A stretch of 64,000 nt of DNA from Novosphingobium umbonatum (GCF_004005905.1 NZ_SACO01000012.1:62001-126000); one strand, 5' to 3'. Counted from the stretch's first letter, positions 8,329-17,400 are shown. A program made the numbers and translations. Notes: a model not told the origin generated them from the letters alone.

Positions 8329-9303
8329 TCAGATTTCGAAACTGACCATCTTGGCCATGATGAACACGCCGATGCCCATCCAGACCAGACCGCCAAGGCC
8401 GGTGATGATCAGGCGCGTGTCGACAAAGAAACCAGCCAGATAGAGCGGGTTCACCATGTAGATCATGAAGAACACCATGAAGGGCAATGCGCCCACGATA
8501 TAGGCGCTGGCCTTGGATTCGCTGCTCATCGCGCGGATCTTCAACTTCATCTGGTTACGCTTGCGCAGCACGTCCGACAGATTGGCCAAAGTTTCGGCCA
8601 GATTGCCGCCCGTCTCGCGCTGGATGGCCAGGCTGATGCAGAAGAAGTTGAATTCAGGGATCGCCAGACGGTCTGCCGTTTCCTGCAAGGCTTCATCCAT
8701 CGTGCGGCCAATGCGGATGCGTTCGGACACCAGCTTGAATTCCTCGCCCACGGGGCCGGGGATTTCGGTGGAGATGATCGAGAGGGTTTCCGACACGGGC
8801 AGGCCAGAGCGCAGGCCACGCACGATCAGTTCGATGGCATCGGCAAATTTGGCGTTGAAATCGGCGGAGCGCTTGGAAATCAGATAGTTCAGCGCCAGAT
8901 GCGGAATGCCTGCCCCTGCGGCCAGACCGACCGCCAGACCCAGCGGGAGCGAACCGCTTTTGAGCCAAACCACCAAGGCCACCACCAGCGCAACCCCGCC
9001 GCATCCCTGCAGAAATTGCTGTAGGGTCCAGCCCTTGCCGCTGCGATGCAGGCGCTGGATCAGGGCGGCGGTGCGGCTGTTGGCATCGGCCAGCGCAGCG
9101 GCGGTGTTGCCACGGCGCTGGGACAGGGCCTTGCGCAATTGGGCCTCGGCCTTGGCACCGGCATCATCGGTGTGGCGCAGGCGCAGGCTTTGCAGGCGGC
9201 GCGCGCTTTCCTTGTCGGGAGAACCGCCGCCCATGGCCAGCACCACCAGACCCAGCCCTGCGGCAAGTCCAATGGTGATCAGCAAAAGCTGGAATATGTC
9301 CAT
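8329..9303 (-). CDS. tadB: Tad pilus inner-membrane protein TadB
   Basis: This 324-residue protein has an N-terminal membrane helix, a pair of central hydrophobic segments (VALVVALVVWLKSGSLPLG region), and a T2SSF domain (about residues 160-285, ADAIELIVRGLRSGLPVSETL) with more membrane helices at the C-terminus. It is the platform partner of TadC. In most Tad loci the ATPase gene cpaF/tadA lies directly upstream; here the 35-base gap to cpaE leaves no room for it. Confidence 0.92.
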   Translation of the reverse strand: MDIFQLLLITIGLAAGLGLVVLAMGGGSPDKESARRLQSLRLRHTDDAGAKAEAQLRKALSQRRGNTAAALADANSRTAALIQRLHRSGKGWTLQQFLQGCGGVALVVALVVWLKSGSLPLGLAVGLAAGAGIPHLALNYLISKRSADFNAKFADAIELIVRGLRSGLPVSETLSIISTEIPGPVGEEFKLVSERIRIGRTMDEALQETADRLAIPEFNFFCISLAIQRETGGNLAETLANLSDVLRKRNQMKLKIRAMSSESKASAYIVGALPFMVFFMIYMVNPLYLAGFFVDTRLIITGLGGLVWMGIGVFIMAKMVSFEI

Positions 9304-9338
9304 GGCTGCTTATTGCCCTTTTACCCGTAATCCGCCGT

Positions 9339-10619
9339 TCACGCCGTTTGGGTCGCTTTTTCCTTGCGGCCCAGCAAAGCCTTCCAGTCGATCTTGCCCA
9401 GCAAGGATGCCTTGGCAGGCGTGCCCTGCATCCCGTCGGGGGCGGCATCCTGTTCGATCAGCGCGCGCACCGATTGGGCCATTTCGCGCATCACCGTGCC
9501 CGCCTTGCTGGTAGGATTGGCCTGCGCAAAGGTCTGGCCCAGCTTGGAGGCATGGACCGCACCCTTGGCGTCATAGGGCAGGGCGTGCAGCAGTTTGCGT
9601 TCGATCGAGGCTTCGAAATCGGCGCGGCTGATTTCATTGGTGCCTGCCAGAACCTTGTTGGCCACCACCATCACATGGGCATGGGGGGCGTTGGCTTTGA
9701 GCCAAGACAGGATGCGGATCGTGTCGCGTGCCCCCGCCAGTGTCAATTCGGTGGCCAGAATGACCACATTCACTTCACTCAACACATGAGGAAAGTTGAT
9801 CAAGACATTGCGTGGAAGATCAATCACCGTCATCTCGAAGGCGTCACGGAACTCTTCCTGCAGGCGCAGAAAGGCCGAGCCATCGGTGATCAGCGGTTGA
9901 TTGATCGGCGCCTCGGCCGATAGCAGCGAGAGATTGTCCTCCGCACGGATCATCGCGCGTTCGATGAACAGGCTGTCGATACGGGCGGGGTTCTCGATAG
10001 CATCAGCCAGCCCGCGCCCCGGTTCCAGATCAAGCGCCAATGCGCCGGTGCCGAAATGGATGTCCAGATCGAGCAAGGCGGTGGGGTGCTGGTGATCATG
10101 GGCAAAGATCCATGCCAGCGAGGTGGCCAGCGTGGAAGCACCCGACCCGCCGCGCGTGCCGATGATCGCGGTGGACAGATGCGGATGGCTGCGTTCGCCG
10201 TCGCGCGGCGCGGCCAGCACGGCCTGCGCCTGCAACAGCGAATCGCGCATCATCGAGGCCGAGAGCGGCTTCAACAGATAATCATGGATACCGCTGGCCA
10301 GCAATTCGCGGTAGAGACGCACATCATTGATGGTACCAATGGCGATCACGACCGTGCCCGGTTCACATACTTCGGCCAGCGAGGCGATATCGCCCAGCGG
10401 ATCGTGGCATTCGGACAGGTCCACCACCAGGATGGTGGGGCTGGAGGTGACGGCCAGCGACTGGATCGCGGTGCGTAAGCCCCCCTTCAGGCATTTTTCC
10501 GGTGCCCAGCCAAAGTCTGCGGCCAGGGGGCGCAGCACATCGATGGTGGCATCGTCGTTGACATAGGCGGCAAAACTGTCGCGGTCGGGGTTGCGGCCGG
10601 GGCGCCATGGAGCGTTCAT
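9339..10619 (-). CDS. cpaE: pilus assembly ATPase CpaE/TadZ
   Basis: The 426-residue protein joins an N-terminal receiver-like domain (about residues 25-140, without clear phospho-site evidence) to a MinD/ParA-type ATPase domain (about 148-400). The deviant Walker A reads GTRGGSGAST, with Arg where MinD-type proteins have the signature Lys. The later LLDLDIHFGTGALALDLEP segment matches the CpaE family. TadZ/CpaE proteins place the Tad apparatus at the cell pole. It sits between cpaD and tadB in the same operon. Confidence 0.92.
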   Translation of the reverse strand: MNAPWRPGRNPDRDSFAAYVNDDATIDVLRPLAADFGWAPEKCLKGGLRTAIQSLAVTSSPTILVVDLSECHDPLGDIASLAEVCEPGTVVIAIGTINDVRLYRELLASGIHDYLLKPLSASMMRDSLLQAQAVLAAPRDGERSHPHLSTAIIGTRGGSGASTLATSLAWIFAHDHQHPTALLDLDIHFGTGALALDLEPGRGLADAIENPARIDSLFIERAMIRAEDNLSLLSAEAPINQPLITDGSAFLRLQEEFRDAFEMTVIDLPRNVLINFPHVLSEVNVVILATELTLAGARDTIRILSWLKANAPHAHVMVVANKVLAGTNEISRADFEASIERKLLHALPYDAKGAVHASKLGQTFAQANPTSKAGTVMREMAQSVRALIEQDAAPDGMQGTPAKASLLGKIDWKALLGRKEKATQTA

Positions 10620-10622
10620 CGC

Positions 10623-11267
10623 TTAATTGCCTCCGCTTTGCGTCGAGACCTTGCGGGTCAGCGTGCCACCTTCGCCGGTGGGCTTGGCCGCGCGATAGGC
10701 GTCGATCGCCTTGTTGCTGGTCATCACCACGGTCTGGCCCTTGCCGCGTGCGCCCGAAACCAGATGTTCCGGATCGGCGACCATCGCGGCCAGATTGCCA
10801 TTCACCGCGCAGCCGAAATTGGTGCTGGTGGCATTGTGGGGGTTAAACTCGGCATTGGCGTTCCAGTCCGGGCAGCCGGGCACGCTGGCGGCGGCGCGGG
10901 TCAGCACCACGCGGGCGCTGCCTGCCTGCACAAAGCCTTCGTGGACGGCGGGCTGGCGGTTGATGGCAATACCGCGCCTCGCGGCCACATCGGCCACAGC
11001 GGCCAGCACGGCTTCGCTGTGCAAGGGATCATCCACGGCAATACGGTCGCCATAACGCAGGTTCATCGCCTCGAACCAGCCATCCAGACGCTTGGCCTCG
11101 CCAGCGGAAAGGCCGCCTGGGCCCGTGGTCAGATCCAGCGCATAGGCATTATGCGTCACGACCGGCTGGTGGACGCTGGTCAAGGCTCGGTTGGTGGGCA
11201 GGCCGCCACAGGCAGCCAGCATCAGCGGGAGGGCCAGAACGAGAAGGGAGGATTTGCGGTGGGCCAT
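10623..11267 (-). CDS. cpaD: CpaD-family pilus assembly lipoprotein
   Basis: This 214-residue predicted lipoprotein begins MAHRKSSLLVLALPLMLAAC: a short signal sequence with lipobox LAAC, so Cys19 would be lipidated. CpaD proteins sit in the outer membrane or periplasm and help the CpaC secretin. ATG 11267 gives a normal signal peptide; a TTG five codons upstream (11282) overlaps the cpaC stop and is an alternative start. It contains the conserved NPHNATSTNFGCAVNGNLAA segment of the CpaD family. Confidence 0.9.
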   Translation of the reverse strand: MAHRKSSLLVLALPLMLAACGGLPTNRALTSVHQPVVTHNAYALDLTTGPGGLSAGEAKRLDGWFEAMNLRYGDRIAVDDPLHSEAVLAAVADVAARRGIAINRQPAVHEGFVQAGSARVVLTRAAASVPGCPDWNANAEFNPHNATSTNFGCAVNGNLAAMVADPEHLVSGARGKGQTVVMTSNKAIDAYRAAKPTGEGGTLTRKVSTQSGGN

Positions 11268-11278
11268 GCTGGTCTCGC

Positions 11279-12892
11279 TCAATTCAGGCTGAAGCCGGGG
11301 GCGGCTGCATTGGGGGCAGATTTCGGATCGGACAGGCCGACCTTCACCGGAGCGGCTTTGGGCTCGACCTTTTCCGGTGCGACGCTGGGCAGCGCGCGGC
11401 TGCCGCCGGTCACGCCATCGCTGACCTGATTGCCCCAGATGCGCTGGATATCGTCGGGGTTCTGGAAACCGTCGGTGGGCAGCTTGATCTCGCCATCATT
11501 GACCGGCTTGACCAGATAGGGGGTGATCACGATCACCAGCTCGGTTTCGCCACGCTGGAAATTGGTGGATTTGAACAGGCTGCCCAGCATGGGAATATCG
11601 CCCACGCCCGGCATTTTCTGGATCGTGTTATTGGCCTTATTCGACAGCAATCCGCCGATCATCAGGCTCTGGCCCGAACCCAGTTCCACCGAGGTTTCGG
11701 CGCGGCGGGTGGTGAGCGCCGGGATCGTGTAACCGTTGAGCGTGACCGCGCCGTCGCTGGACAATTCCGACACTTCGGGGCGAACGCGCAGGGAGATGCG
11801 GCCGTCGGCCAGCACGGTGGGGGTGTAGCTCAGGCTGACGCCATAGCGCTTATATTCCACCGATACAGTGCCAAGGCCCGAGGAAATGGGGATGGGGAAT
11901 TCGCCGCCCGCCAGAAACTCGCCCGTTTCACCCGACAGAGCGGTCAGGTTGGGTTGCGCCAGCGTGGTGACCAGCCCCATCTGTTCACCGGCATCCAACG
12001 AGCCAAGCAGGGTCATGCCCAGTACCTTGGCTCCAATGCCGATGGCCGTGGAATTGGCCAGATTGCCCGCCATGTTGTAAATGGTGGGGGCCTTGGTAAT
12101 CGTGCCGGTGGCGGCATCGCTCAGCACAACGCCTTGCGGATTGGTGATCGTGCCCTGATTATTGCCGCGCGCCACGCCAAACAGCACGCCACCGCTGTTG
12201 CTGGAAACGGCCGTCAGATTGGTGCCCAGCACCTTGGTCATCGAACGGCTGACTTCGGCGATGCGGACCTGCAGATTGACCTGCAAGGGGGTGGCGGTTT
12301 TCAGGCGGGTGATGACATTGCTGTCCTTGCCCAGATAGGCCTGCACCAGACGCTGCGCCTCGGCGGCGTCCTCGGGTGCGCCCACCATGCCGGTCAGCAG
12401 CACTGTGCCCGCGCTGACGGTGGAAACGGTGATGCGGGCGTCCGGCATGGCCACGCGCAGCATCTGGTCCACGCTGTCAATATTGCTGGCCACGCGCAAA
12501 GTGGCGGACCAGATGATCTGGCCGGTGGCATTGCTGGCATAAAGCGTGGTTTCGCCCGCGCTGCGGCCAAAGATATAGAGCTGGCTCTTGGACTTGACCT
12601 GCACATCGGCGACCTTGTCATCGGCGATGAACACATCCTTCATGGCCGAGGGCAGGGTGATCAGCTGACCACGCCCGATCGAGAGCAGCACTTCGCCGCT
12701 GGGGCGGGTGATCGCCACCGCGCTGGTCGCGGGATTGAAAACCGGCTGGTTGGCGGGGGCCTTGCTGGCCATGCTCTTGGTCACAAGCGGCATACGGGCG
12801 GCGGGCTTGTGCTTGGCAGGAGCGGCCGCAAGGGCCTGGGCAGCCATGGCCAGCGAGGAAACAGCCAGAAGGGTGGAAAGGCAGCGGGTCAT
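11279..12892 (-). CDS. cpaC: Tad secretin CpaC/RcpA
   Basis: The 537-residue secretin begins with a signal peptide (about residues 1-23, ending AQALAA). A pilus-assembly N-domain (about 55-125), a BON-like segment (130-195) and the secretin pore domain (about 290-455, with QPNLTALSGETGEFLAGGEFPIP and LMIGGLLSN) follow. It forms the outer-membrane channel for the Flp pilus. The ATG overlaps the cpaB stop by one base. The C-terminal tail is rich in Pro, Ala and Lys and is probably disordered. Confidence 0.94.
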   Translation of the reverse strand: MTRCLSTLLAVSSLAMAAQALAAAPAKHKPAARMPLVTKSMASKAPANQPVFNPATSAVAITRPSGEVLLSIGRGQLITLPSAMKDVFIADDKVADVQVKSKSQLYIFGRSAGETTLYASNATGQIIWSATLRVASNIDSVDQMLRVAMPDARITVSTVSAGTVLLTGMVGAPEDAAEAQRLVQAYLGKDSNVITRLKTATPLQVNLQVRIAEVSRSMTKVLGTNLTAVSSNSGGVLFGVARGNNQGTITNPQGVVLSDAATGTITKAPTIYNMAGNLANSTAIGIGAKVLGMTLLGSLDAGEQMGLVTTLAQPNLTALSGETGEFLAGGEFPIPISSGLGTVSVEYKRYGVSLSYTPTVLADGRISLRVRPEVSELSSDGAVTLNGYTIPALTTRRAETSVELGSGQSLMIGGLLSNKANNTIQKMPGVGDIPMLGSLFKSTNFQRGETELVIVITPYLVKPVNDGEIKLPTDGFQNPDDIQRIWGNQVSDGVTGGSRALPSVAPEKVEPKAAPVKVGLSDPKSAPNAAAPGFSLN

Positions 12893-13971
12893 TAGTGGCT
12901 CCCCTGATCAAAACCGAGGTTGGCAGGGGCGCCGCTAGCTTGGGTCGAAGCGCCGGAGAAGGATACGGTCTGGGTTTCCTTGCCACGCGTGACGCGCACG
13001 CCGAAAGCATCGCCACGCGGGCGGGCGGGAGCTGTCGCGGCTGGTGCCATACCGCCACCGGCATGGGCCAGACCCTGCGCCGGAGCAGCCGTGGGCAGGC
13101 TGCGGCTTTGGAAGCGCGAGATGTCGCCGCCGGTGGTCAGGCTGCTGCCGGTGTCCTGCGGGCGGGTCATGGCAAAGGCCAGAGCGCGTTCCTCGTCCTT
13201 GCGGTCTGCGCCTGCGGGCAGTTTGACGGCGCCCTGCGCCACCGCGCGGTCCAGATCATTGGCGCCATCGGCCAAGGGGCGCAAAGTCAGGCTGAGCGCA
13301 CCGACCGCTTGGGCCACTTCGATCTTCTCGGCGATCTTGGGGGTTACTTCCAAAGTGACCGTGTGGAAGGTGCGCACCAAAGTCTTGCCATTGGCGGTTT
13401 CATTCTCGGTCGACTGGTCCGTGGCCAGCACGCGCAGATTGCGCAGCACGGTTTCGGTGACGTTGAGCGATTGGGCATCGCTCAACCCCTTGATCGACTG
13501 GGTGAGCATCACGTCCACGCGGTCGCCGGGGAAGATGAAACCGGCCACGCCGCTCTTTTCCGAAACGGTGATGGTGACGGCGCGCATCCCTGCGCCCAGT
13601 GCCGCCGCCAGAAAGCCGCGATCGCCCGGTGCCACCAGCGCACCTTGCGTCAAGGGCTGGCCAGCGGTGATCGGATAACGCACCACGGTGCCGATCAGCT
13701 TGTTCATATCCACCGCGCCATCGACCAGATAGGCGTTGCCCACCATGTTCTGCGGCCAGTCCTGAAAAGTGACTGCATCGGCGGTGATGATCGTGCCGGG
13801 GCCAAGAGCGCGCTGGGCCACCAACACGCGCGGTCCACGGGGCGCAACCGGCAAGGCGGCCTGAACCGCAGGGGCGGCGCCATTGTTGCTCAGCATGCTG
13901 CGGGCGGCCATCGCCGTCGCCACGGCCATAACCGTCGCCCCCAACAACAGCATCAGCTTCTTACGTTCCAT
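12892..13971 (-). CDS. cpaB: Flp pilus assembly protein CpaB/RcpC
   Basis: This 359-residue protein has an N-terminal membrane anchor or signal (residues 5-27), a SAF domain (about 48-115, RVLVAQRALGPGTIITADAV) and the RcpC/CpaB C-terminal region (about 120-235, with FIFPGDRVDVMLT). A low-complexity Ala/Pro/Gly tail follows. SAF domains bind carbohydrate-like ligands; CpaB is a periplasmic partner of the secretin. It lies 99 bases downstream of cpaA, with AT-rich TTAACCA-type sequence at 14045-14065. Confidence 0.92.
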   Translation of the reverse strand: MERKKLMLLLGATVMAVATAMAARSMLSNNGAAPAVQAALPVAPRGPRVLVAQRALGPGTIITADAVTFQDWPQNMVGNAYLVDGAVDMNKLIGTVVRYPITAGQPLTQGALVAPGDRGFLAAALGAGMRAVTITVSEKSGVAGFIFPGDRVDVMLTQSIKGLSDAQSLNVTETVLRNLRVLATDQSTENETANGKTLVRTFHTVTLEVTPKIAEKIEVAQAVGALSLTLRPLADGANDLDRAVAQGAVKLPAGADRKDEERALAFAMTRPQDTGSSLTTGGDISRFQSRSLPTAAPAQGLAHAGGGMAPAATAPARPRGDAFGVRVTRGKETQTVSFSGASTQASGAPANLGFDQGSH

Positions 13972-14070
13972 GGCTTTAACAGCCCCCTTGCGGTTTTGCG
14001 CGTTTACTTTCGACAGAGTCCGCGCTTGGTATATGGGCCGGAATTATCCGGTTAATTGGTTAAGATAGGT

Positions 14071-14556
14071 TCAAGAGGTGGCTGCATGGGCTGCCAGAGG
14101 GATCTGGTAGGCCCAAATTACCCACAGGCCTGCGCCCGCAATGGCAATGCCATAGGGTATGGCCAGCCTGTCGCGGCGGCGTTTGGCCACATGCCATGCC
14201 CCCATGCCCAGCGTCAGGATGCCGCCCGCCACCGCCATCACCAGCAGCAGCTGGGCAAAGGGCAGGGGCGGGGTCCACAGGGCCAGCGCGACCAGCAGCT
14301 TGACATCGCCGCCACCCATGGCGCCGATGGCAAACAGCCCGGCCAGCACCACCAGCGCGGCCAGCGCCAGACCCAGTTGCCATGCAATATCGCCCCAACC
14401 CCAACGGCTTGCCCACCAGAAGGCAGGCGCCGCTGCGGCAATGGCCAGATTGAGCGCATTGTCGATCTGGCGGCGGCGAATGTCGGTATAGGCGGCCACG
14501 AGCAGCGCCAGCGCCAAAGCGCCGAGCAATCCGTAAACCAATGATACACCTTGCAT
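14071..14556 (-). CDS. cpaA: Tad prepilin peptidase CpaA/TadV
   Basis: This 161-residue polytopic protein is a short type IV prepilin-peptidase-like (A24) enzyme without the N-terminal methylase domain. It shows the two catalytic Asp motifs: AAYTDIRRRQIDN (first Asp about residue 22) and GAMGGGDVKLL (second Asp). It would cut Flp prepilins. I chose ATG 14556 because GAGGG precedes it by five bases; ATG 14568 is in frame but lacks such a site. It is the first gene of the Tad operon here, but no flp pilin gene lies upstream. Confidence 0.88.
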   Translation of the reverse strand: MQGVSLVYGLLGALALALLVAAYTDIRRRQIDNALNLAIAAAAPAFWWASRWGWGDIAWQLGLALAALVVLAGLFAIGAMGGGDVKLLVALALWTPPLPFAQLLLVMAVAGGILTLGMGAWHVAKRRRDRLAIPYGIAIAGAGLWVIWAYQIPLAAHAATS

Positions 14557-14561
14557 GGAAA

Positions 14562-14582
14562 CCCTCATGTTCCGTCTGAGGG
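14562..14582 (-). promoter_or_regulatory. hairpin over the cpaA ribosome-binding site
   Basis: On the minus strand CCCTCA (14582-14577) can pair with TGAGGG (14567-14562) across nine bases. This hides the GAGGG that serves ATG 14556. The stem is only six pairs, so its effect on cpaA translation is a guess. Confidence 0.3.
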
Positions 14583-14799
14583 CCATTGTTAGCGACAAGG
14601 GATTAGCAAAAAGTAACCAAGTTTTGGCTTGGATGCCCCCAATTGCCGTAAAATGGCGCGAAAGGGCCTTTCCGATCACTTCTGTATATTCGCGTAGCTG
14701 ATTGGGCGGGATGTCTTTGTGATAGTTTCGCGCCCGATTCGGTTTTTGCCCGCGCGATGGTCTTGACCGCGCTGACGGATAAGGCTTGGGTCGCGCGCG

Positions 14800-15894
14800 A
14801 TGAAAGAGCATTACGATATTGCGATTATCGGCGCAGGCATGGCGGGCGCTTCGCTGGCGGCGGAACTTTCGCGTTTGGGCACGGGCAGCGTGGTGATGCT
14901 GGAGGCGGAGGACCGTGCAGGCTACCACGCCACGGGACGCAGCGCGGCTTTCTGGCAGGAAACCTATGGCGGGCCGGTGGTCCAGCCTTTGACCAGCGCA
15001 TCGGGGCCGGAGCTGGAACGGCTTGGCTTTTTGCGGCAGCGGGGCGGGCTGCATCTGGCGCGGGAAGGTGAGGTGGCGGCTTTAGAGTCCTTTGTCGCCG
15101 AATTTGCCGCTTGCGGTGTGGCGCTGGAACCGCTGGATCGCGGTGCGATGGCGGCGCTGGTTCCGGGGCTTGATCCGCAATGGGTGGCAGGCGCTTGGGA
15201 GGCTTCGTGCCGCGATATTGATGTGGCGGGGCTGCACCAGCATTATCTGGCGCAGGCGCGCAAGGGCGGGGTGGAATTGGTCTGTCGCGCCGAATTGGCG
15301 GCGGCGCGGCGTGAGTGCGGTGTTTGGGCTTTGACCCTGCGCGATGGGCGCGAGTTGCGTTGCGGGGTGCTGGTCAATGCGGCGGGGGCTTGGGCCGATC
15401 AGGTGGCCGTGGCCGCAGGGGCGCAGCCTTTGGGTATTCAGCCCCTGTTGCGCACCATGGCCCAGATCCGCGTGACGCCGCAGGCACAGGCTGATCTGCC
15501 GTTGGTGATGGATGTGTCAGGCACGTTTTACTTCAAGCCCGAGGCGGGCCGCCTATGGCTGACCCCGCATGACGAGCGCGCCGTGCCGCCTTGCGATGCA
15601 GCGCCAGAGGAACTGGATGTGGCCATCGCCATCGACCGGTTTGAACAGGTGGTGGACTGGCAGGTCGAGCGTGTCGAGCATAGCTGGGCAGGGCTGCGCA
15701 GTTTCGCGCCGGATCGGGTGCCCGCCTATGGCTGGGACGCACATGTGCCGGACTTCTTCTGGTGCGCGGGGCAGGGCGGTTTTGGCATCCAGACCGCGCC
15801 GGCTGCCGCCCATATGGCGGCGCGGCTGTTGCTGGGGATGGAGGCGGGGGAGGTTGATCCTACGCCCTTTGATCCCAAACGTTTCAGTCGCTGA
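14800..15894 (+). CDS. FAD-dependent oxidoreductase, DAO family
   Basis: The 364-residue protein opens with an FAD-binding dinucleotide fold (IIGAGMAGASLAAELSRLG, residues 8-26). It continues with the glycine/D-amino-acid oxidase (DAO) layout, ending in a C-terminal AGQGGFGIQTAPAAA FAD-contact motif. Such enzymes oxidise amine or hydroxy-acid substrates; which one is not readable here. It stands alone and divergent from cpaA, with a shared 240-base upstream region. A terminator hairpin follows its stop at once. Confidence 0.88.
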   Translation: MKEHYDIAIIGAGMAGASLAAELSRLGTGSVVMLEAEDRAGYHATGRSAAFWQETYGGPVVQPLTSASGPELERLGFLRQRGGLHLAREGEVAALESFVAEFAACGVALEPLDRGAMAALVPGLDPQWVAGAWEASCRDIDVAGLHQHYLAQARKGGVELVCRAELAAARRECGVWALTLRDGRELRCGVLVNAAGAWADQVAVAAGAQPLGIQPLLRTMAQIRVTPQAQADLPLVMDVSGTFYFKPEAGRLWLTPHDERAVPPCDAAPEELDVAIAIDRFEQVVDWQVERVEHSWAGLRSFAPDRVPAYGWDAHVPDFFWCAGQGGFGIQTAPAAAHMAARLLLGMEAGEVDPTPFDPKRFSR

Positions 15895-15898
15895 TACG

Positions 15899-15935
15899 AA
15901 AACGCCCCGCCATGGCTGACGGGGCGTTTCCTTTA
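15899..15935. terminator. bidirectional terminator
   Basis: AAACGCCCCG at 15900-15909 and CGGGGCGTTT at 15920-15929 form a perfect 10-bp stem with a 10-base loop. A-rich and T-rich sequence flank it. It lies between the convergent ends of the FAD oxidoreductase and thiolase genes. Confidence 0.85.
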
Positions 15936-15951
15936 ACAAACAGGGCAGAGG

Positions 15952-17145
15952 TTAGACGAGTTCAACCGCCACCGCCGTGCCTTCGCCGCCGCCGATGCAG
16001 AGCGCGGCCACGCCCTTCTTCAGCCCGCGAGCCTTGAGCGCCGCGATCAGCGTCACCAGAATGCGCGCGCCCGAAGCGCCGATCGGGTGGCCCAGCGCGG
16101 TGCCGCCGCCATTGACGTTGACCTTGGCATGGTCAAGGCCCAGATCGCGCATGGCGAACATGGCCACGCAGGCAAAGGCTTCGTTCACTTCAAACAGGTC
16201 GACATCGGCCACGGTCCAGCCAGCCTGATCCAGCGCCTTTTGAATGGCGCCCACCGGAGCGGTGGTGAACAGCTTGGGATCATGGGCATGGGCGGCGACA
16301 GCCTTGACCACGGCGACAGGCTTCAAACCCTTGGCCTCGGCCACGCTCTGGCGGCTGAGCACCATGGCGGCGGCGCCATCCGAGATCGAGGAGGAGGAAG
16401 CCGCCGTGATCGTGCCATCCTTGGCAAAGGCAGGGCGCAGGGTAGGGATCTTGTCGGGACGGCCCTTGGCAGGCGATTCGTCGGTATCGACAATGGTTTC
16501 GCCCGCGCGGGTCTTGATGACCACCGGCACGATTTCGTCCGCGAAACGGCCTTCCTTCACCGCAGCCTGCGCGCGGGTCAGGGATTCGATCGAATAGGCG
16601 TCCATTTCCTCGCGGGTCAGGCCATAATCATTGGCGGTAACCTGCGCGAAGCTGCCCATGGCTGCGCCTTCATAGGCGTCTTCCAGACCGTCGAGGAACA
16701 TATGGTCATAGGCGGTGTCATGACCGATACGCGCGCCCGAGCGGTGCTTCTTGAGCAGATAGGGTGCGTTGGTCATGCTTTCCATGCCGCCCGCGATGAT
16801 GAAATCAAGGCTGCCGGCGGCCAGAGCTTCCGAAGCCATGATCACCGTCTGCATGCCCGAGCCGCAAACCTTGTTCACCGTGGTGGCCTGCACCGACTTG
16901 GGCAGACCGGCCTTGATCACCGCCTGACGCGCGGGAGCCTGACCCAGACCTGCGGGAAGCACGCAGCCAATGTAAGCCCGCTCAATATCTTCGCCGTTTA
17001 CGCCAGCACGCTCGACAGCGGCCTTTACAGCCGTTGCGCCAAGTTCGGTGGCGGGCACATCGGACAATGCGCCCTGCATCGCGCCCATCGGGGTACGGGC
17101 ATAAGAGAGGATAACAATTGGATCATTGGCAGAAATTTGCGCCAT
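15952..17145 (-). CDS. acetyl-CoA acetyltransferase (thiolase)
   Basis: The 397-residue thiolase has the nucleophilic Cys94 in NKVCGSGMQTV, the GGTALGHPIGASGAR motif with the catalytic His, and the second active-site Cys in ALCIGGGEGTA. Biosynthetic/degradative acetoacetyl-CoA thiolases (AtoB/PhaA) are the closest type. It would cleave the acetoacetyl-CoA made by ScoAB, or feed polyhydroxybutyrate synthesis; no phaB or phaC is nearby. ATG 17145 has GGGAG seven bases upstream. Confidence 0.94.
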   Translation of the reverse strand: MAQISANDPIVILSYARTPMGAMQGALSDVPATELGATAVKAAVERAGVNGEDIERAYIGCVLPAGLGQAPARQAVIKAGLPKSVQATTVNKVCGSGMQTVIMASEALAAGSLDFIIAGGMESMTNAPYLLKKHRSGARIGHDTAYDHMFLDGLEDAYEGAAMGSFAQVTANDYGLTREEMDAYSIESLTRAQAAVKEGRFADEIVPVVIKTRAGETIVDTDESPAKGRPDKIPTLRPAFAKDGTITAASSSSISDGAAAMVLSRQSVAEAKGLKPVAVVKAVAAHAHDPKLFTTAPVGAIQKALDQAGWTVADVDLFEVNEAFACVAMFAMRDLGLDHAKVNVNGGGTALGHPIGASGARILVTLIAALKARGLKKGVAALCIGGGEGTAVAVELV

Positions 17146-17161
17146 TTTTAGGCTCCCAAAT

Positions 17162-17187
17162 GTTGGGGCACACCTGCCGGCCCCAAC
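17162..17187 (-). promoter_or_regulatory. inverted repeat in the thiolase leader
   Basis: GTTGGGG (17162-17168) and CCCCAAC (17181-17187) form a 7-bp stem beginning 17 bases upstream of the thiolase start. Further upstream, TGCAATGCA at 17208-17216 is a near-palindrome. Either could be an operator or leader structure; no regulator can be named. Confidence 0.3.
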
Positions 17188-17241
17188 CTCGATTTAAGAG
17201 ATAGTGTTGCAATGCACTAAACGCAATCTGCGTCGAAACAC

Positions 17242-17270
17242 TTGCTAAAATTCCTTGCAATCCATGCTAT
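17242..17270 (+). promoter_or_regulatory. possible promoter of the nuo operon
   Basis: TTGCTA (17242-17247) and TGCTAT (17265-17270) are spaced by 17 bases and lie about 130 bases upstream of nuoA. Both hexamers are only partial matches to the housekeeping consensus, so this is a weak prediction. Confidence 0.3.
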
Positions 17271-17400
17271 TGCGAGGCGTTCGCAAAGATAATGCCCTTG
17301 CGCCTTCGCTCCTGCACAGATTGGGGCCAACGGGCACTTGCGCATGGGCGAAAGCCGGACTAGGGCCGGAAAAGATCAACTTAACACTGCGAGTCAGCTC

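Noticed and set aside
14606..14621. TTAG-N7-TAACC as a CtrA site ahead of cpaA
   Set aside because: Both half-sites deviate and the second is out of register, so it falls below a fair match to the consensus.
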